64,000 bases of DNA. It comes from Ligustrum vulgare (lineage: Eukaryota > Streptophyta > Magnoliopsida > Lamiales > Oleaceae). A program made the translations under genes and the position numbers. The number at the start of each line of letters is the position of its first letter. Position 1 is the stretch's first letter. Below the pieces are notes generated by a model. It made no database searches. It saw only the letters and a list, made by a program, of their open reading frames with translations, and had not been told where the DNA came from. Where the stretch lies: assembly GCA_963555705.1 (NCBI GenBank), contig OY743184.1:31382614-31446613 (forward strand), written 5' to 3'. Shown piece by piece: positions 33,901 through 47,460 of this stretch.

Positions 33901-36900
33901 TATCTTGCAAGGACTCCAGGGAGAGGTCTATTGTTTAAGAAAAATGAACATCTGCAGGTTGAGGCATGCTCAGGTGCAGATTGGGCGGGATCACTTGGAG
34001 ATAAAAGGTGCACCTCAGGTTTTTGTACTTTTTTGGGTGGAAATCTTCTAACATGGCGAGGTAAAAAACAAATGTGATTTTCTAGAAGTAGTGATGAAGC
34101 AGAGTTTAGAGCTATTGCTAGTGTGCTCAACTTACCCGGATAAAAAGGTTACTAGAAGAACTGAAAATCAAGAGAGAGACTCCTATGTAACTACATTGTG
34201 ATAACAAAGCTGCTATTAACATAGCAAACCATCCAGTTAATGTGATAGGATAAAACATGTGGAGGTCGATAGACATTTTATAGAGAAGAAATTGTAAGTG
34301 GTCTCATTTGCATGCCATCTGCCCCAACAAAACACCCGTAAGTAGGCAGATGTCTTTACAATAGGGATGTCCAAATCAGTTTCTAGAACATAGTTAGCAA
34401 GCTTGGGTAAATAGATATTTATGAGCCAGCTTGAGGAAGAGTGTTGGAACATGCAAGATCTCAGGGATTTAAACGGATTGATTTTAGGGGTTTGAATGAG
34501 ATTGACATCCCTATGTGCATCTAAATTAGTGCAGTATTTTTATTTGTCTTTTACCAAAATTAGCAAACTGTACAGCTTTATATTTTGTAGTCTATATATG
34601 ATATTCGATGAATATTTTACTCCAATTATGTTCACAGTATATAAAAAAAATAAAGTGTGATTATCAGTTTAAGGAAAACAACAAAGTGTATAGCGATAAC
34701 AAGGTATATATAGCTTTTTAAACAAGCCGAATTTCTTGAAAAAAATGAAGTAAAAAATTAAAAACACAAACACAATTTAACAACAACATGAATCCGTTAA
34801 TAGCTCAACTATAATCCAACAAAGATAGTACATTATTGTAAAAGTCCAATAGATGCCCTTAAAAAGAAAACACACGTAAATGCATATCTCAATGAACACA
34901 AGTGTTCATCCCAACAAGAAAAGTTACAGAAAAACTGGAATACATCCAAAGTTAATGCTAACCTGATTACGATATACGAGATAGGCAAGGAAAAAGTACA
35001 CCAGCAAGAAGGGCAATATTAGAGGTGCTAATATGGAAAGAGTGAAGCCCAAAACCCCGAAGAGGAGGACTCTAGGAACTTCTGTGTGGTATGGAAAGGT
35101 ATAAGTGCCATAAGTTGAATCATCCTTGTTTCTAAGAATAAACCTATAAAACAAGTTCCAGAGAAGACCAAATGGCTGAATGAGTTCGACGGACAAGCTT
35201 GCCCAGCCTGATGTAAGCACATAAGTCATGAAGAATGTAGCCTGCAAAACATAAAATCCTTGGTATGATGAAATCTTGAAACCTCGAAGCCACATTTTTA
35301 CTTGAGATACAGAAGTCGGGCAATAATAACATTCAATCTCTTGCAAAAATTTGAAGAAAATTGAATTGACAATGAGGAAAATTACAAGTCAGATTCCATA
35401 AATCTTAACCAATAATTCAAACTCCTAAGATAGTTTTGGCATATGTAGTTGAGCATTGTAAGAGCCTAAAATAGGGGACCAGCAAACAAATGCCAACATT
35501 TCATCACATTTTTTACAAGTACAAAAATAAATCCCACCATGATGGTGCTTTAGGAGGATAAACAAGAATTTGAGAAAAAAGAATAAATTACCGTAAGTGG
35601 TATTGCTTTCGCTAGCTGGTTAGGTATGTCTTTAGGATGTCCTAAACTCATAATTGAATCTTGATAATGGTCAATAGCAGTTCCTGTCAGAATATTAACA
35701 AAGAATACATTCCATATTACAAAGTAAAGAATTTTATTGGTCGCGCTTCTTTTCCTGCCACTACGAGATATGGAGCCCTCCAGTGTTGAAAAGAAAAGCA
35801 TTAGTGGTGGAACAATATACAGAAAGATCATGAATACGACACTCGGGAGATATCCAGTAAGCAACTGTTTCATAAACTTCCTGCAAAAAGGAAGACAATG
35901 TTTAGATTCCTTGTGTTTCTAGTTAAGAACTTCTGCTTCATATATATAATTTCCATCTTTCTATCTAATATGTATAAATATGTAAGACATTTTCTAAGAA
36001 TGAAATACAAGGAAAAGCACCATACACGATAGAGTAAAAATCGGCATTTGGTTTTTCTTCAAATGCCTCAAAAATCACGAAATGTTTATTACTCGAATAT
36101 GCACTTATTCCTGATTATGTACCAAGTGGAAAATATTTTTATACAACAACAAAAAACTAAGCCGTCTTCCTAGTAAATTTGGTTCTATGACATGACTGTT
36201 TTGTCCATTCATATCTTTGCTAGATCAACTGGAAAATCTAATTATCTAGATTCTTAACAACCATTTGTTAGATATGCTATTTTCCAAGACTGTAATTAAA
36301 CAAATTAGATATATAATCAATGGCATACAATCTTGAACATTTGATATGCTTTGATTACCAACATTTTATTCTTTTACGATGTGGAAAATTATAGACTGGT
36401 TTCTTGCAATTATGAGCTGATTTCATGCTATTATGATTTTTCACTGATTTTTATGCAATTAATAAGGAAGGAATGCATGTATTGTAAATCATAGTACGCA
36501 CCAACAACTAATATGCCAAGTAACACATTCTATTGACAGGTATAGTTGTCCTGACTTTAAAGAATAGGTGTAATATATACCTCTTAACGATTCCTTTCAT
36601 AAATGGGAATGTCTTCTCCAGCTTTTCAAGATGAACAAGACTTTGTGTAAATACCACAGGGACAAGAAAGAAAATGACGAAAAGAATAGAAGCCACAAAG
36701 ACAACAATCCTACGGATCCAAAGCAGTCGATGTGGTACATATAAGTTTGACCAATAGACATCACGTGGTTCTGGAGCCAAGTCTGTCACCCATGACATTG
36801 GATTTGGTGATTGAAGTGCCTCTGCAGCCACCAAAGCAGCATAACGACTCCTGAAAAATACAAATGCAGCTCCACATTCCTGCAAGAAAAAAGGTGTTGC

Positions 36901-39900
36901 ACTTTTAATTACTTAGATACTCAAAACTCCATTAGGTTTCAACAATAAATCCGAGGAAAAATTGGTTACTACTAAAATCAAAGATGCTAAATATGATACA
37001 TATAGGAACCCCTTATATATATACACACGCTTCTGGAATATCTTGTCATAGTAAAAATACGTAGCAGACTGCCTTAAATGCACAATTTTTACCTGTGACA
37101 CTATTGCCCAGATTTCACACTTAGACTCTTGGAACAAAAGTGGATTTTACAGTTATATTGGTATTGCCCAAGCAAGACAGATTAAACTAAAGGAATTTTC
37201 TTGACTGAAACTGTCGATAATAATGTAGCATGACATGGGAAATAGAAACAAGATAATAAAACATTGAACTTGAGAGGGCAGCAAACAAGATTCATGCAAT
37301 AGTTATTATTAAGTTAAGGAGACATGCAGAGATACAAAGGCAGTTGTATAGAGAAAAGCTGGTTACTTCCTTTCTCCTAAAAAAATATTGTAGCATATAA
37401 AATTTATGAGACTTCAAAAGTAGGAAGTAGGAAGTGTACGTATAGAGCTGTATTATTCAAAGAATATATTATGAACTGGAGGAAATCTAAATATATTTTC
37501 ACTTAAGAGAAAAGGAAGATCTAAATTTTCTCATTGTTCAATTTCTCCACAAAAAGTATCAGAAGAGCAGAACAATGAATCGAAGGATAACTTAGATGAT
37601 TTTTAACCAAAAAGAAAAATATAGGAAATTTAGATGCCATAACAAGTAATTGGCTGAACTAAAGTGCATTAATTAAAATCAGAAGAAAGCAATTGAAACT
37701 AATAAACAGCAAGTGAGCCGCTGATATGCTAATAGTAGACATTTTCAGACTGTTAATAAGGAATAATCTAAGTTTCAATATTTTAATGTGATTATCAAGA
37801 CCTCTTTCCTCAAATCTGAACCATCAAAGTAGCTTCTTCCTGGAGCTCTTTCAGGCTCATTAGAAAGAACCTTAAAGGATGTCGTAGTTCCTCCACAAAG
37901 GCCACATCTCATCAGTCGCGATCTGTAGTATTGATCCATGGGGATGGATTTTAGTTTCTTGTACATCCTCCCAGCATCTCTCTGCACACAAAACAAAATA
38001 ATAAAAACTAAGTTTTATAATATGATAGATACTGGAGAATGTTGAAATATAAATAATAAAAAAACTCATTATGAGGAGCTTAACTCATTAAAGTCCCAAT
38101 GACAGATAAATCGGCATTGCCTTGCCAACAAGCTATAATCACTCTAATGTAGGACAATCTTATTTTTAATAGGATATTTCTAATATGGCCCCTGTTTGGT
38201 ACAGATTAAAATCTGATTTTAATCTAAATCAAAAGTTAATAATCAATCTCAATCACATATTTCATGGGATCCACAACTTTTCAACCACACATCTCATCAA
38301 CTTTTATCAAAATATACTAAAAATCCGATTTTAATTTCTACCAAACAAGGGCATGATTTTTGTTGTGACAGTGTTTCTCTTTTATTTTTTTATTTTTTCC
38401 TTTCTTGTTTAGAACATGATTTCTTGCTCTTTTTTGATTAGATATAACATGATTTCTTCAATTTTCGGGTTTTAGTTTCTTTCATCTTAGGATTTTAGTT
38501 TAGTTTCCTTATACTAGTAAGACTAAAGAATTATTTTGCCTATGTAAACAAATGTTTTGTCTATATAAACAAATGTTTTGTACGTTTTATAATAAACAAT
38601 TCAATTAAATGAAATTATTCTTTACAAATTTTAAAAAATTTCAACTTTATTCTTGTTTAAAGAATTTCAATTTTACTTTGTACCAAAATTGGTATATGAC
38701 CTATGATGGTTGCAGTACGCATCCTCGCGATGATAATCAAAGGATTGAAAAATTATCAACCTTGGTTGAGAATCTAGAATGAAAGATAGATATATCATAG
38801 TAGTGAAGATGATAACATTAAAAGTAAGTAAAGAACTTAAAAAGCCCAAAGAATTGAAGTGTTTTTATACATGTTCAATGGGAATTCAAGAATGGGAGAT
38901 TGAATAAAGCATCATTTCCAAAGGAATGCTACACACGATGTGTCTTTAAGAATGAGAAGATGAGGAATGTAAGAGTAAAGTTGATATCATTTAATGCAAC
39001 AACAATCTTATTTTGCTCAAGTTTGACAACCTTTTTTTCAATTTTTTTTTCTCATACTCATTTTCAACAACACATTCAACTCATTTTCACTTCTATTCCT
39101 TCATCTAGACCATCTATTTTACCATACGTTATATAGTCTGCACAGGTTCATGGAAATAAATCATATACTATAGCACTTTCTAGCAAATATGTTATTTCTT
39201 AGGTCGAGTTTAGTCAGAGGAAGTCAATCAGTTCTTTAGGCAACACTTGATTCTATAACTCAGGCTCGTGCGTGATCCTGTTATGCATTTGGGTAACTCA
39301 TTCAAGTTTCCTCAAAGAAATCAAGAACAAGATTCTCTTGACTGAATTTAGATTCAAAAGTTAACATAGATTATATGTGGATGTAGATTGTCTAAACTCA
39401 AATTTGGATCCACCCATTCAATGAACCTCGTAGATTGCATGGGAAAGTTAATCAACTTTCTCTATATCCAATTTTTTTTTTTTTTTAATAGGAAACAGAA
39501 TTTTATTAAAATTAACTTATGAAATTACAATATGAATTGTGGACAAGTCGTCTATCTCTGACAAGATTAAATCTATACTAAAGTAGTACGGTTAAATATT
39601 AGTCTATGAATTACTCGTACCAATGTTGCACAAAGAGCTCACGGGATCTAAGCAAAATAAGATATTGTCTAAACTACTAAAAAGACCAGCTGTTCTAGCC
39701 CATAATCCCGTAAAAAATATGATACTATCCCAAATGTCTTCTATTGTTCTCTCAACATCCTCAAAAATCCTTTTATTTCTTTCTGACCATATGATCCACG
39801 CTGCTGCCGTTAATAATAATTTCCAGATCTTTTTTTTTCCCATATTATCTCCGAAATTCCATTTGATAAGAATCAAATCGGCCCAACGTCTAGGCAGTGC

Positions 39901-42900
39901 GCCCCATACTCCAAATATGTTCATCATTTTATCCCAAATTCCTTTAGCTAATTCACAATAGATCAGTAAGTGATCAATAGTTTCATTGGCCTTTTTACAC
40001 ATGATGCAAAACGACGGTGAAATACACCAGAAACGCCTCTTAAGTTGTAACAAATCGCAAGTATTAACCTTCAAACAAGTGCACATACCAACCATGAATA
40101 TCTAAGGACGTGATTAATTTCACGAGAAATGCCACGGTCTACCATCAATGATGGTTAATGCTATTTTCACATTATAAAAGGAGCTATATGGTAAAGATGC
40201 ACCAGATCAAGATGTAACTCATCGCGTTATACTATATTTTTAGCACTATCAAACCATATACTAGAAAAAGATGAATAATATTGTTTCATTGGCATATTCT
40301 GGATTAGTGTCTTTCCCTAGTGGAATTGTAGAAATATGTAGGATGTGCTTCACGGTTCAAATGCTATCGCCATTTATAATTATAAAGAGCAAATGCTTGC
40401 ACCTGAAATGCGGTTGGTTCAGACTAAGTCTATGATACATTTAACTTACTAGAAATCCAGAGACACTGAGAAACTATCAAATTTAGTATATCAAATAGTA
40501 ACATAATAATGTGGCGACCAATCAAAAAATCATTACAGAAAATACAGGGCTTTAAGGCAACATAAAATATTTGTAACGGCTAGATGACAAATATAAATGA
40601 GTGACATGACAACATTCTTTAATATATAAAAAGAAAATGTCTTTTTTATGACAAAAATAAATGAGTAACATGACAACATTCTTTGATGTATAAAAAGAAA
40701 ATGTCTTTTTTATGATTCAAGGATTTTTCTATTAATATGCTCACCATTAATTTCTGAACTGTACCAGACCGATAGATCATTTGGTAGGATAAATAGCTCG
40801 CTGTGTAATACTTTGCAAAATACTTTTCCACTGCATCACTATATGATCCTTCTTGAGACCATGGAATGGCACGAACAAGTACCGTAAAGTGACTTGGCTT
40901 AGAAAGAGAGGCTGTAATATATGCCAACCTCATTTTTGTGATGCTTTTATACTCCTAAAGACACCCAAGAAGATTTATCATAAAAAAATGAAGATGCCAA
41001 GAATTGTAGAGGTAACCTTTGTAATGCTCCATCAAAATGAAAAGATATGTGATTACAGGCCCATAGTCCTTACAAAGTAAAGTAGAATACAAGTGGAGAA
41101 GGATATGATGTATAATGCAAGACAATGTGCCCAAAGCCTGACAAAGAAAAAGTTCAAAAAAAATTATGAGATCTCACAAGTTAAGATCAAAAGGAGAGAG
41201 AAATTTATTAGAAATAGTCTAGCAACTAAAATTTACTTCAGTAATTGAATGTAGGTTTCATTTTCATTTTCTCTCTTTTCTTTTTTTTTTTTTTTTTCCC
41301 CTTCCTTTCCAAGCATCCAGATAAGCTTTTAGAGGACGATTTTGGAAAATATCTTGCGAGTTGCAATGAAGTTGAATATCTGATATTCAATATTTTAAAA
41401 TTAGAAGTCCAGTAGCTCTTAACTTCCCGAATATTTTTGGCTGGTAATTCCAAATGCATTAATTAAGCATACAAAAGCAGATAGGATAGTTCAGCTGTTC
41501 AGAAATCTAGTTGGGTACTCTGCTTGAACAGGTATGCACACAGTTCACTAAATAGTACTTCGAGCAAATAAAATTAACAAATTTAGACACACGTCAAAAA
41601 TTCACAATAATTGAAGTGGTATTTATTCTCAGTAACGTATTACATACCATCTTGACCCTTGTTTGACATTCTGAATGGTGAACACAATCAACATCTCATT
41701 AGGAATTTGTTTATGCTCCATCTCATTCCCAAAATAATTGAGCGGAAGCACAACAAACAAACATATAGCACTAGCGATGGAGAATACTCGAATACTGCAC
41801 ACAATAATAAAGTAACAGCAGATATTAGCACACTGTCCAAAAAAGAACACCACCAAATCAAATCAAGAGAAAACCATACCTGCTAATGCCAAATGAAGAT
41901 AAAGAAGATCAATAAAGAAGAAAACATTCAGATGCGAGGTCATTAGTTTATATCAACATCCACAATTGTCATATTTGAAAGGTGGCAATATTACTTCATC
42001 AAAGTTATTCCACAAGCACACTTCAAAGACAAGAACTAATGAAAGGGGTGAATGTAAATTGAGCAGAACTTATCAATTATGTTTCTTATCAAATATGGCT
42101 GTAATTTTATTTATTTATTTTAATCGATAGCAACAATAATGAAAAGCTGTTCTTTCATCAACAACAAGAAACTTTTGAGAAGCTCTAAACAATTACTTCT
42201 AATTCTTAACAATCAATTGTTTGAATTAATTTTTGTAGTACGACATGATATGTACAAGTAGAACAAAAATTACAATACACAAGTCAATTATCTATGCATA
42301 GGTTTAGCTGTGACAATATATACGAATATGGAATGGAACATAGCACACACAGAATTTGTCCTAATAGTGCCACCAAAGATATATTGCAGGAGAATCATTG
42401 GATGATTTGGTCCTATCAAGTCAAGGATATTGCTGCAACAATTATGAAAATTTAGGTAATTAATATTGGCTAAACCTGGATAAAGCAGATTACGTAGAAT
42501 TAAAAAAGAGATGAAATAAATTATTTCAGTTTTTTTTTTGTCCAAAGTTTGGAGATAGTCCTGACAGAAAATATTAGAAGAATTCATCCAGCAAAAAATG
42601 GAAAAATGGGTCATGGGATAAAAGCTGATTCCACTTCATTTATCAATTGCAGCCATTTTTCTATTCTATAAATTGCAAAATATAATTTTAAGAGAACAAA
42701 TTAAACAATGAAAGTTCATTAAAAATAAAAATAAAAAGATAAAGCTTCTCACCCTTATAACTTGCTCTGTTCGATAACATTGTAACAATTATAAATTGGT
42801 GTATTTATGTTTTTGAAGTAAAATGTGTGATTGAAAAATGGAGAGAGAAGTGTGTGGTAAAAAAAAGTGGTTTGAAAAATTGTGTTGTTTATAAATTGTA

Positions 42901-43238
42901 ATGATTGCGGTAAAGAACAGAGTGTTAATTTCTAAAGTTAATGAATTAATTTGTCACCTGAGGACAACAGCTCGGAGAAAGACCACAGCATCCAGACCCC
43001 CAATTGCACATAATTCGTCCTCAGACGCCTCCCACACCTTCACTATCCAGCTAGCAGATGGAATAAGTCTCTCAAACCAAAAAGGATCATGGCGTTTTGA
43101 CCGCACCTGAGTAAGTCTCTGCCCAAAGTACACGACCACAAGGCTCGGTTGTTTCCTTAAAACAGAATACAATGAAAAAAGAGACGCGCACACAGCTGTG
43201 TTGATACCAGCAGAAGTCAAGAGAGCAGATATGTTCAT
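30964..43238 (-). CDS. CSC1-like/OSCA osmosensitive cation channel, RXW8-type (10 exons recognised)
   Basis: Exons read on the minus strand: 43238-42958, 41794-41648, 41137-41074, 40954-40745, 37981-37802, 36879-36581, 35880-35592, 35241-34963, 31482-31249 and 31171-30964. All joins keep frame and use GT/AG borders; the total is about 730 codons, close to the usual 700-770. The N-terminus MNISALLTSAGINTAVCASL is the first membrane helix, as in RXW8-type CSC1-like proteins. Exons 4-6 hold the cytosolic domain (MRLAYITASLSKPSHFTVLV, LMRCGLCGG, EPRDVYWSNLYVPH). Exons 6-9 encode the pore-region helices (GYLPSVVFMIFLYIVPPLML, AIDHYQDS, GWASLSVELIQPF, YVTKYETGGLYWP). The family comprises plasma-membrane, mechanically or osmotically gated cation channels. 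No stop interrupts the exons. Introns 4 and 8 are enlarged by mobile elements. The C-terminal end is uncertain. Confidence 0.9.
32151..34636 (+). mobile_element. Ty1/copia retrotransposon, decayed, in OSCA intron 8 (antisense), TSD GTATA
   Basis: The 5' LTR is about 32151-32330 and the 3' LTR 34442-34636 (TGTTGGAACATG...TTCACA); both share AT.GACATC and the TAGTCTATATA.G block. GTATA flanks both sides (32146-32150, 34637-34641). A decayed initiator-Met primer site (TGGTATTAGAATC) follows the 5' LTR. Inside are protease-like WIIDSRASDHIT (about 32682), the RT start WKAAAISE.MHALEKK (about 33583) and RNase H LLFKKNEHLQVEACSGADWA to LLTWRGKKQM (33832-34077). Much of the polymerase is missing and stops are frequent. 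Confidence 0.85.
38188..38352. mobile_element. MITE in OSCA intron 4
   Basis: The left end GCCCCTGTTTGGTACAGATT plus AAAATC matches the reverse-complemented right end GCCCTTGTTTGGTAGAAATT plus AAAATC. About 165 bp, AT-rich, non-coding. Target duplication not clear. Confidence 0.7.
39473..40100 (-). mobile_element. 5'-truncated LINE (L1-type) 3' end in OSCA intron 4
   Basis: A T-run at 39474-39487 on the plus strand is the poly(A) tail of a minus-strand insertion. The minus-strand frame 40095-39604 encodes a zf-RVT domain: CISPSFCIMCKKANETIDHL, LIYCELAKGIWD, AAWIIWSERNKRIFED. This zinc-binding region lies after the reverse transcriptase in plant L1 elements. Everything upstream is lost, as is usual for LINE insertions. 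It sits in the same orientation as the host gene. Confidence 0.85.
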
Positions 43239-46002
43239 CTCCAATTTACTGTATGAGAAAATATATGCAGTGCCAATATCCAAAAGTGAGATAGAGGATC
43301 CAAATAAAGTAAAGGCTGAGTTAATCCAAAATGACTGACACTGCAAGAAGCTGGTATCTTTGGAAACTTGTCCTAAAGCTGGGAAAAGTAAAGTGGAATT
43401 CTAAATTTCTTCATCTTTCACAGAAATTTCAGTATCATCAACATTGATTCAAGAATACAAGCTATGTTTCAGATAATTCAACATATCCATTTCTCATCAA
43501 CTCAAAATATCACAACCCACAACCGTCGATCATGATCTCATGTTTGACTGGAAAATCATATAAACACAATGACTGAGGGAAATAATTAAACATCTGTTTG
43601 ATCCCCATTATTTTAACTTATTTTTCTACGGTAATCAATTTTAACCAAACACTTTAAAAAGTAAAATATTCTACAGATAAACTCAAAAGTTTTCTCTAAT
43701 TTTCAACCACACAATGTATATCAATCACAATACAGTTTTTTTTTTTTTTTTTTGCCACATAATGGAAATCAAACAGAGGCTAGAGATCAAAATATCCTTA
43801 CATTTTCTCAGCATTATGTATATTAACCGAAGCAATGAATTTCGGAAAATTCCAGAAAATATAATTAGTTTTCTTGGACGCAAAATGTGAAAGAAAAGAT
43901 TATGGTTGGGTTAAAAGGGAAAAACATTATGGAATATGAAAACCCAACAAATTATTATGGATTTACGATTCCTGGGATTTGATTTTTGTTAGGATTTGGG
44001 GTCACACAAACCCAACAAATTATTATGGATTTACGATTCCTGGGATTTGATTTTTGTTAGGATTTGGGGTCACACATACGCGTAGGGAAAGTGAAAGAAG
44101 TTTGAGCCAGTTAAACCAGAAAAACGGGCGGGGAGTCGGGACTTGTATTTTCGTCACTGTTTGTTGATAGGTTTTTTTTTATATTTAAATACATGTTTTT
44201 TTTTATATTTTTTTTTATGTAAAATATATGTTTAAAAAATGAAGAGAGAAAATGTGTATGGTTAAAAAGTGATTTGAAGAATTGTACATGCGGCAAAGAT
44301 AATGACTTAACATTAAAAAACTTCTTCAATACAACAATATTCATTGTGCATACGTAACAAATTATTCTTAATTTTCAAGAAAAAATAAAAGAGAAAGAAA
44401 TGTATTAATTGGATAAAAATTATGATGAGCAGGTAAGTTTGCTTGTGGAAGTCTAGAACGTGTGTTAACTATGACGTCAAGTAATGATTCCCACAAACGG
44501 CGTCAATGATGATGCTATAAATTTACACCTGAAATATTCCGAGCTTGAGCAACCAAAAAGCACGAATTGAATCTCCAAAATACCTGAAACGAAGGCGAGG
44601 TGTGTCATCGTCGCCCCTCCGATGCTTAAGTCAGTAAAGAGGTAAGAAGAGGTAAAATATTTATGTAAGAGTCTATAAACTGGAAAATAATAATTGTGTA
44701 CTTGAATTATGATTGAAAGATGAGTATTTATAGAGGTGCAAAATTGAGTTCTAGTAGGATTAGGGCACTTGAATTGCACGAGTCTTGTTGGAAATCATCT
44801 TCCTGGGTTAAGATTGTAAGTTCGAGATAGGGTTCAGTGGAAGATGAGTCTTATTAGGATTAAAAGGTTATAGGTTCAAAGTGTCAAAGGCGCTCGTTCA
44901 ATGCAAGATCTATCCCCAAGCATGTCATACACCTTTTGGTGAGCTACATCACCTCAGGGGGATTATCTGTTCAGGGGTAGAGTGAGTGGTAGGAGGCAGA
45001 GTTTTTACCACGAGTACATTGACTATGATCAGGGTTATGTAGGTGGTCATGCTCGAGGTGAGGATTGAATTATTGTCCATCAATTTATTTATTTGGTAGA
45101 TCTGTGCTACCCAAACAACCTTGAAAAGGGCCAACCTGAAATTTGCATCTTCAACCTTGGAGTGGAATCCATGGTGTTCCGAACTTCCTATATGCCACGA
45201 TATAAAATTGCATTAGCAGTTAAAAAAAAAGTCTTAAAAAATGATTAAAAAAGCTGCAAAATGGAGTAGAGAAAAGGAGTTAAAAAAAAAAGAAGAAGAA
45301 GAACTCGCCGAGAGTCAATCGAAGTAGATGCACAATTTTATTTTATTTTTAATTCTCAGCCAGAACGGCTGGGAAATATTTGATCACAAGTGTGGTGTGA
45401 AAGCGGTGAAGAAGGCTTCTAGGGGGAGTTGGAGGCGAATGGTTTTACACTTATGGTTATTGTGTGTCCTGGGTTCTAGATGGATCTGAGCATTTCTAAT
45501 AAGAGTTAGTCTATTTGCACTCCACATTTGATTCAAGTGTGACAACACACTCACATGGGAGTGTGTTGTCATATTTGGGGTCAAGTATAGGGTGATTATT
45601 GCGTTGTTGTTCTAATAAAACATTGTCCAAGCTAAAAGAAAAAGTAATATTTGACACTAACTAATTGGACTTTTAATGAATATTTAATAAAAAGACATTG
45701 AGGCAAAAAAAAAAAAAAGATCTCCAGTGCATTATGTCTACAGCCCAACAATAATGTCTATGTGACATTTATTTATTTTATTATAATAAAATTATTAAAT
45801 TATCATTATTTAAGAGATGTCACAGTCTGAATGTTGAATTGGTCGTCTAGAATTGGGCATTAGTCTAGACAATGTCTAACTTTATTTTTTTCATCTCAAC
45901 ATCACATGAGATGCATTAAAAAAGAAAATAGTTAGACATTGTCTATTTTGATGATAATATACACTTTTTAAATCTTGAAATGTCCTCTTAAAGATGCTCT
46001 TA
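43239..46002. other. Upstream region of the OSCA gene; no other gene recognised
   Basis: It holds the promoter and probably a 5' untranslated exon of the minus-strand OSCA gene, but I cannot place a TATA box with confidence. A MITE-like block (CTGTTTGATCCCCAT ... CAAACAGAGGC) is at about 43590-43785 and another fragment at 44165-44290. Short open frames between 44.1 and 45.6 kb show no family resemblance. Confidence 0.5.
43941..44076. repeat. 68-bp tandem duplication upstream of the OSCA gene
   Basis: The unit AACCCAACAAATTATTATGG to GGTCACACA occurs twice head to tail (43941-44008 and 44009-44076) and looks identical through GTCACACA. It lies about 700-840 bases upstream of the OSCA start codon. 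Confidence 0.95.
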
Positions 46003-46168
46003 GGGCTTGATATGATCCGGACCAGGCATCGAATGGCGAAGTCGAGCCATCGACAATATGACAGTGATCTACGTGCAAAACGGAGCAAGTTTCATGTTGG
46101 AGTCGAGCCGAGAGGGCGAATGGATCAAGCAGAACCAAATGAGCAAAGTTTGATGATCAGAAGCTTCA

Positions 46169-46328
46169 TTACGGCCGTAAAGAATAATCCTCACGGCCGT
46201 AACTCCGCCTCGGGTTTAAATGAAGAATTACAAAATTTCATAGTTACGGCCGTAAGAAATATGGTCACAGCCGTAAGTCTTAAGCAGAAAGTCATTTACG
46301 GCCGTAAATGAGTTCATCACGGCCGTAA
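46169..46328. repeat. Paired palindrome array in 5' LTR (6 copies)
   Basis: Copies start at 46169, 46191, 46244, 46265, 46296 and 46317. Pair offsets are 22, 21 and 21. In each pair the first copy is TTACGGCCGTAA and the second TCACGGCCGTAA (one reads TCACAGCCGTAA). Confidence 0.95.
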
Positions 46329-47460
46329 ATCTGATTTTTCCGAATTTTCGCGTTTTCTTGATTATTTTTCCATTTTTAAGTTATTTGCCTATTTTAGTTT
46401 AATTATAATTCTATTTTGAGCCCAATTAGCGGCTAGGTTATTTTTCTTATTTATATTCCTTTCCATGATTGTAAAAGACAGTTTAGTTTTGAGAAGATTG
46501 AATTTGAGTTGAGAGAGTTTTCTCCAATTGAAAGGTTGAGGAGTCCCTTTTTGTGTTCTTCGAGAACAAATCCAACTTATCAAATATTGTGAAAATATTT
46601 GTGGCGTTGAACTTATCAAATATTCGCGAGAATATTTGTGGCGTTTCCAATTAGAATCTTATCAAGGAAATTGACAAGTCTTTGTGGTGTTTCGAAAACC
46701 TTAGATCTCGATTTCGCATCGCCAATCTTCGCGTCGTTAATCTTGGGTCAAAGTCCTATCGTCAATTTTATCTTTCCAGTATTTTAATTCTTGTTTATTT
46801 TTGTGTTTAAATCTGATCTAGATCTTTCCTAGGTTTCAATTTCGTTATTTCGCGTTGTTCGATGAGATTCCCCCATTGGGATCTCATCATCTGGTATCAG
46901 AGTTTGGATCTAGATTCAGTTCTTGGTATTCTTGGTATTTTCTTGTTTTTCTTGATTTTCTTGTTCTTTGTGTTCTTCGTACCAATTGTAATTTTTTTCA
47001 ATTTGATCCATAAGAGTCGTCCCAAAAATTCAAAAGTGTTTTTCTTGTTCGTTTTTCATCCAAATCCAGTTCCCTCTTTCTGCCATACTCGTAGTCTAAT
47101 TCTCTGGTAGAAGATTAAAAAAATTCAAAAATTTCATTTTTTTCCATATTCCAAATTTCCTCAATTCTTCAATTTGTTCTTATTCGTGTCTTATTTATCT
47201 ACCCTTGATAAAGAGTTCTTGGATTGATTATCGGAGTTCTCGAGAAGGAAAAAGAGTGATACACGAGTGATAAAGATTTGTGAGGAGTTTTATTTCTTCT
47301 TCTTGTTATAAACAATGTCTCGTGGGGAGAGATCTTCATCAATGGGTGACAACAAACGGCCCGAAAGAGGGAATAAGATATTGGAGCAGGGTGTTGAATT
47401 ATTGGTAGAGATGCGGAAAAATTTAAGAAGGTAATGGCTAGGATGGATAAAAGAGATTAG

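Noticed and set aside
42288..42614. Open frame in OSCA intron 1 as an additional exon
   Set aside because: Exons 1 and 2 join in frame with proper splice sites and give the conserved protein. This segment has no resemblance to the family.
44111..45584. Several short minus-strand ORFs upstream of the OSCA gene as possible small genes
   Set aside because: They are low-complexity or start in MITE-like sequence, show no motif, and splice or promoter support is lacking.
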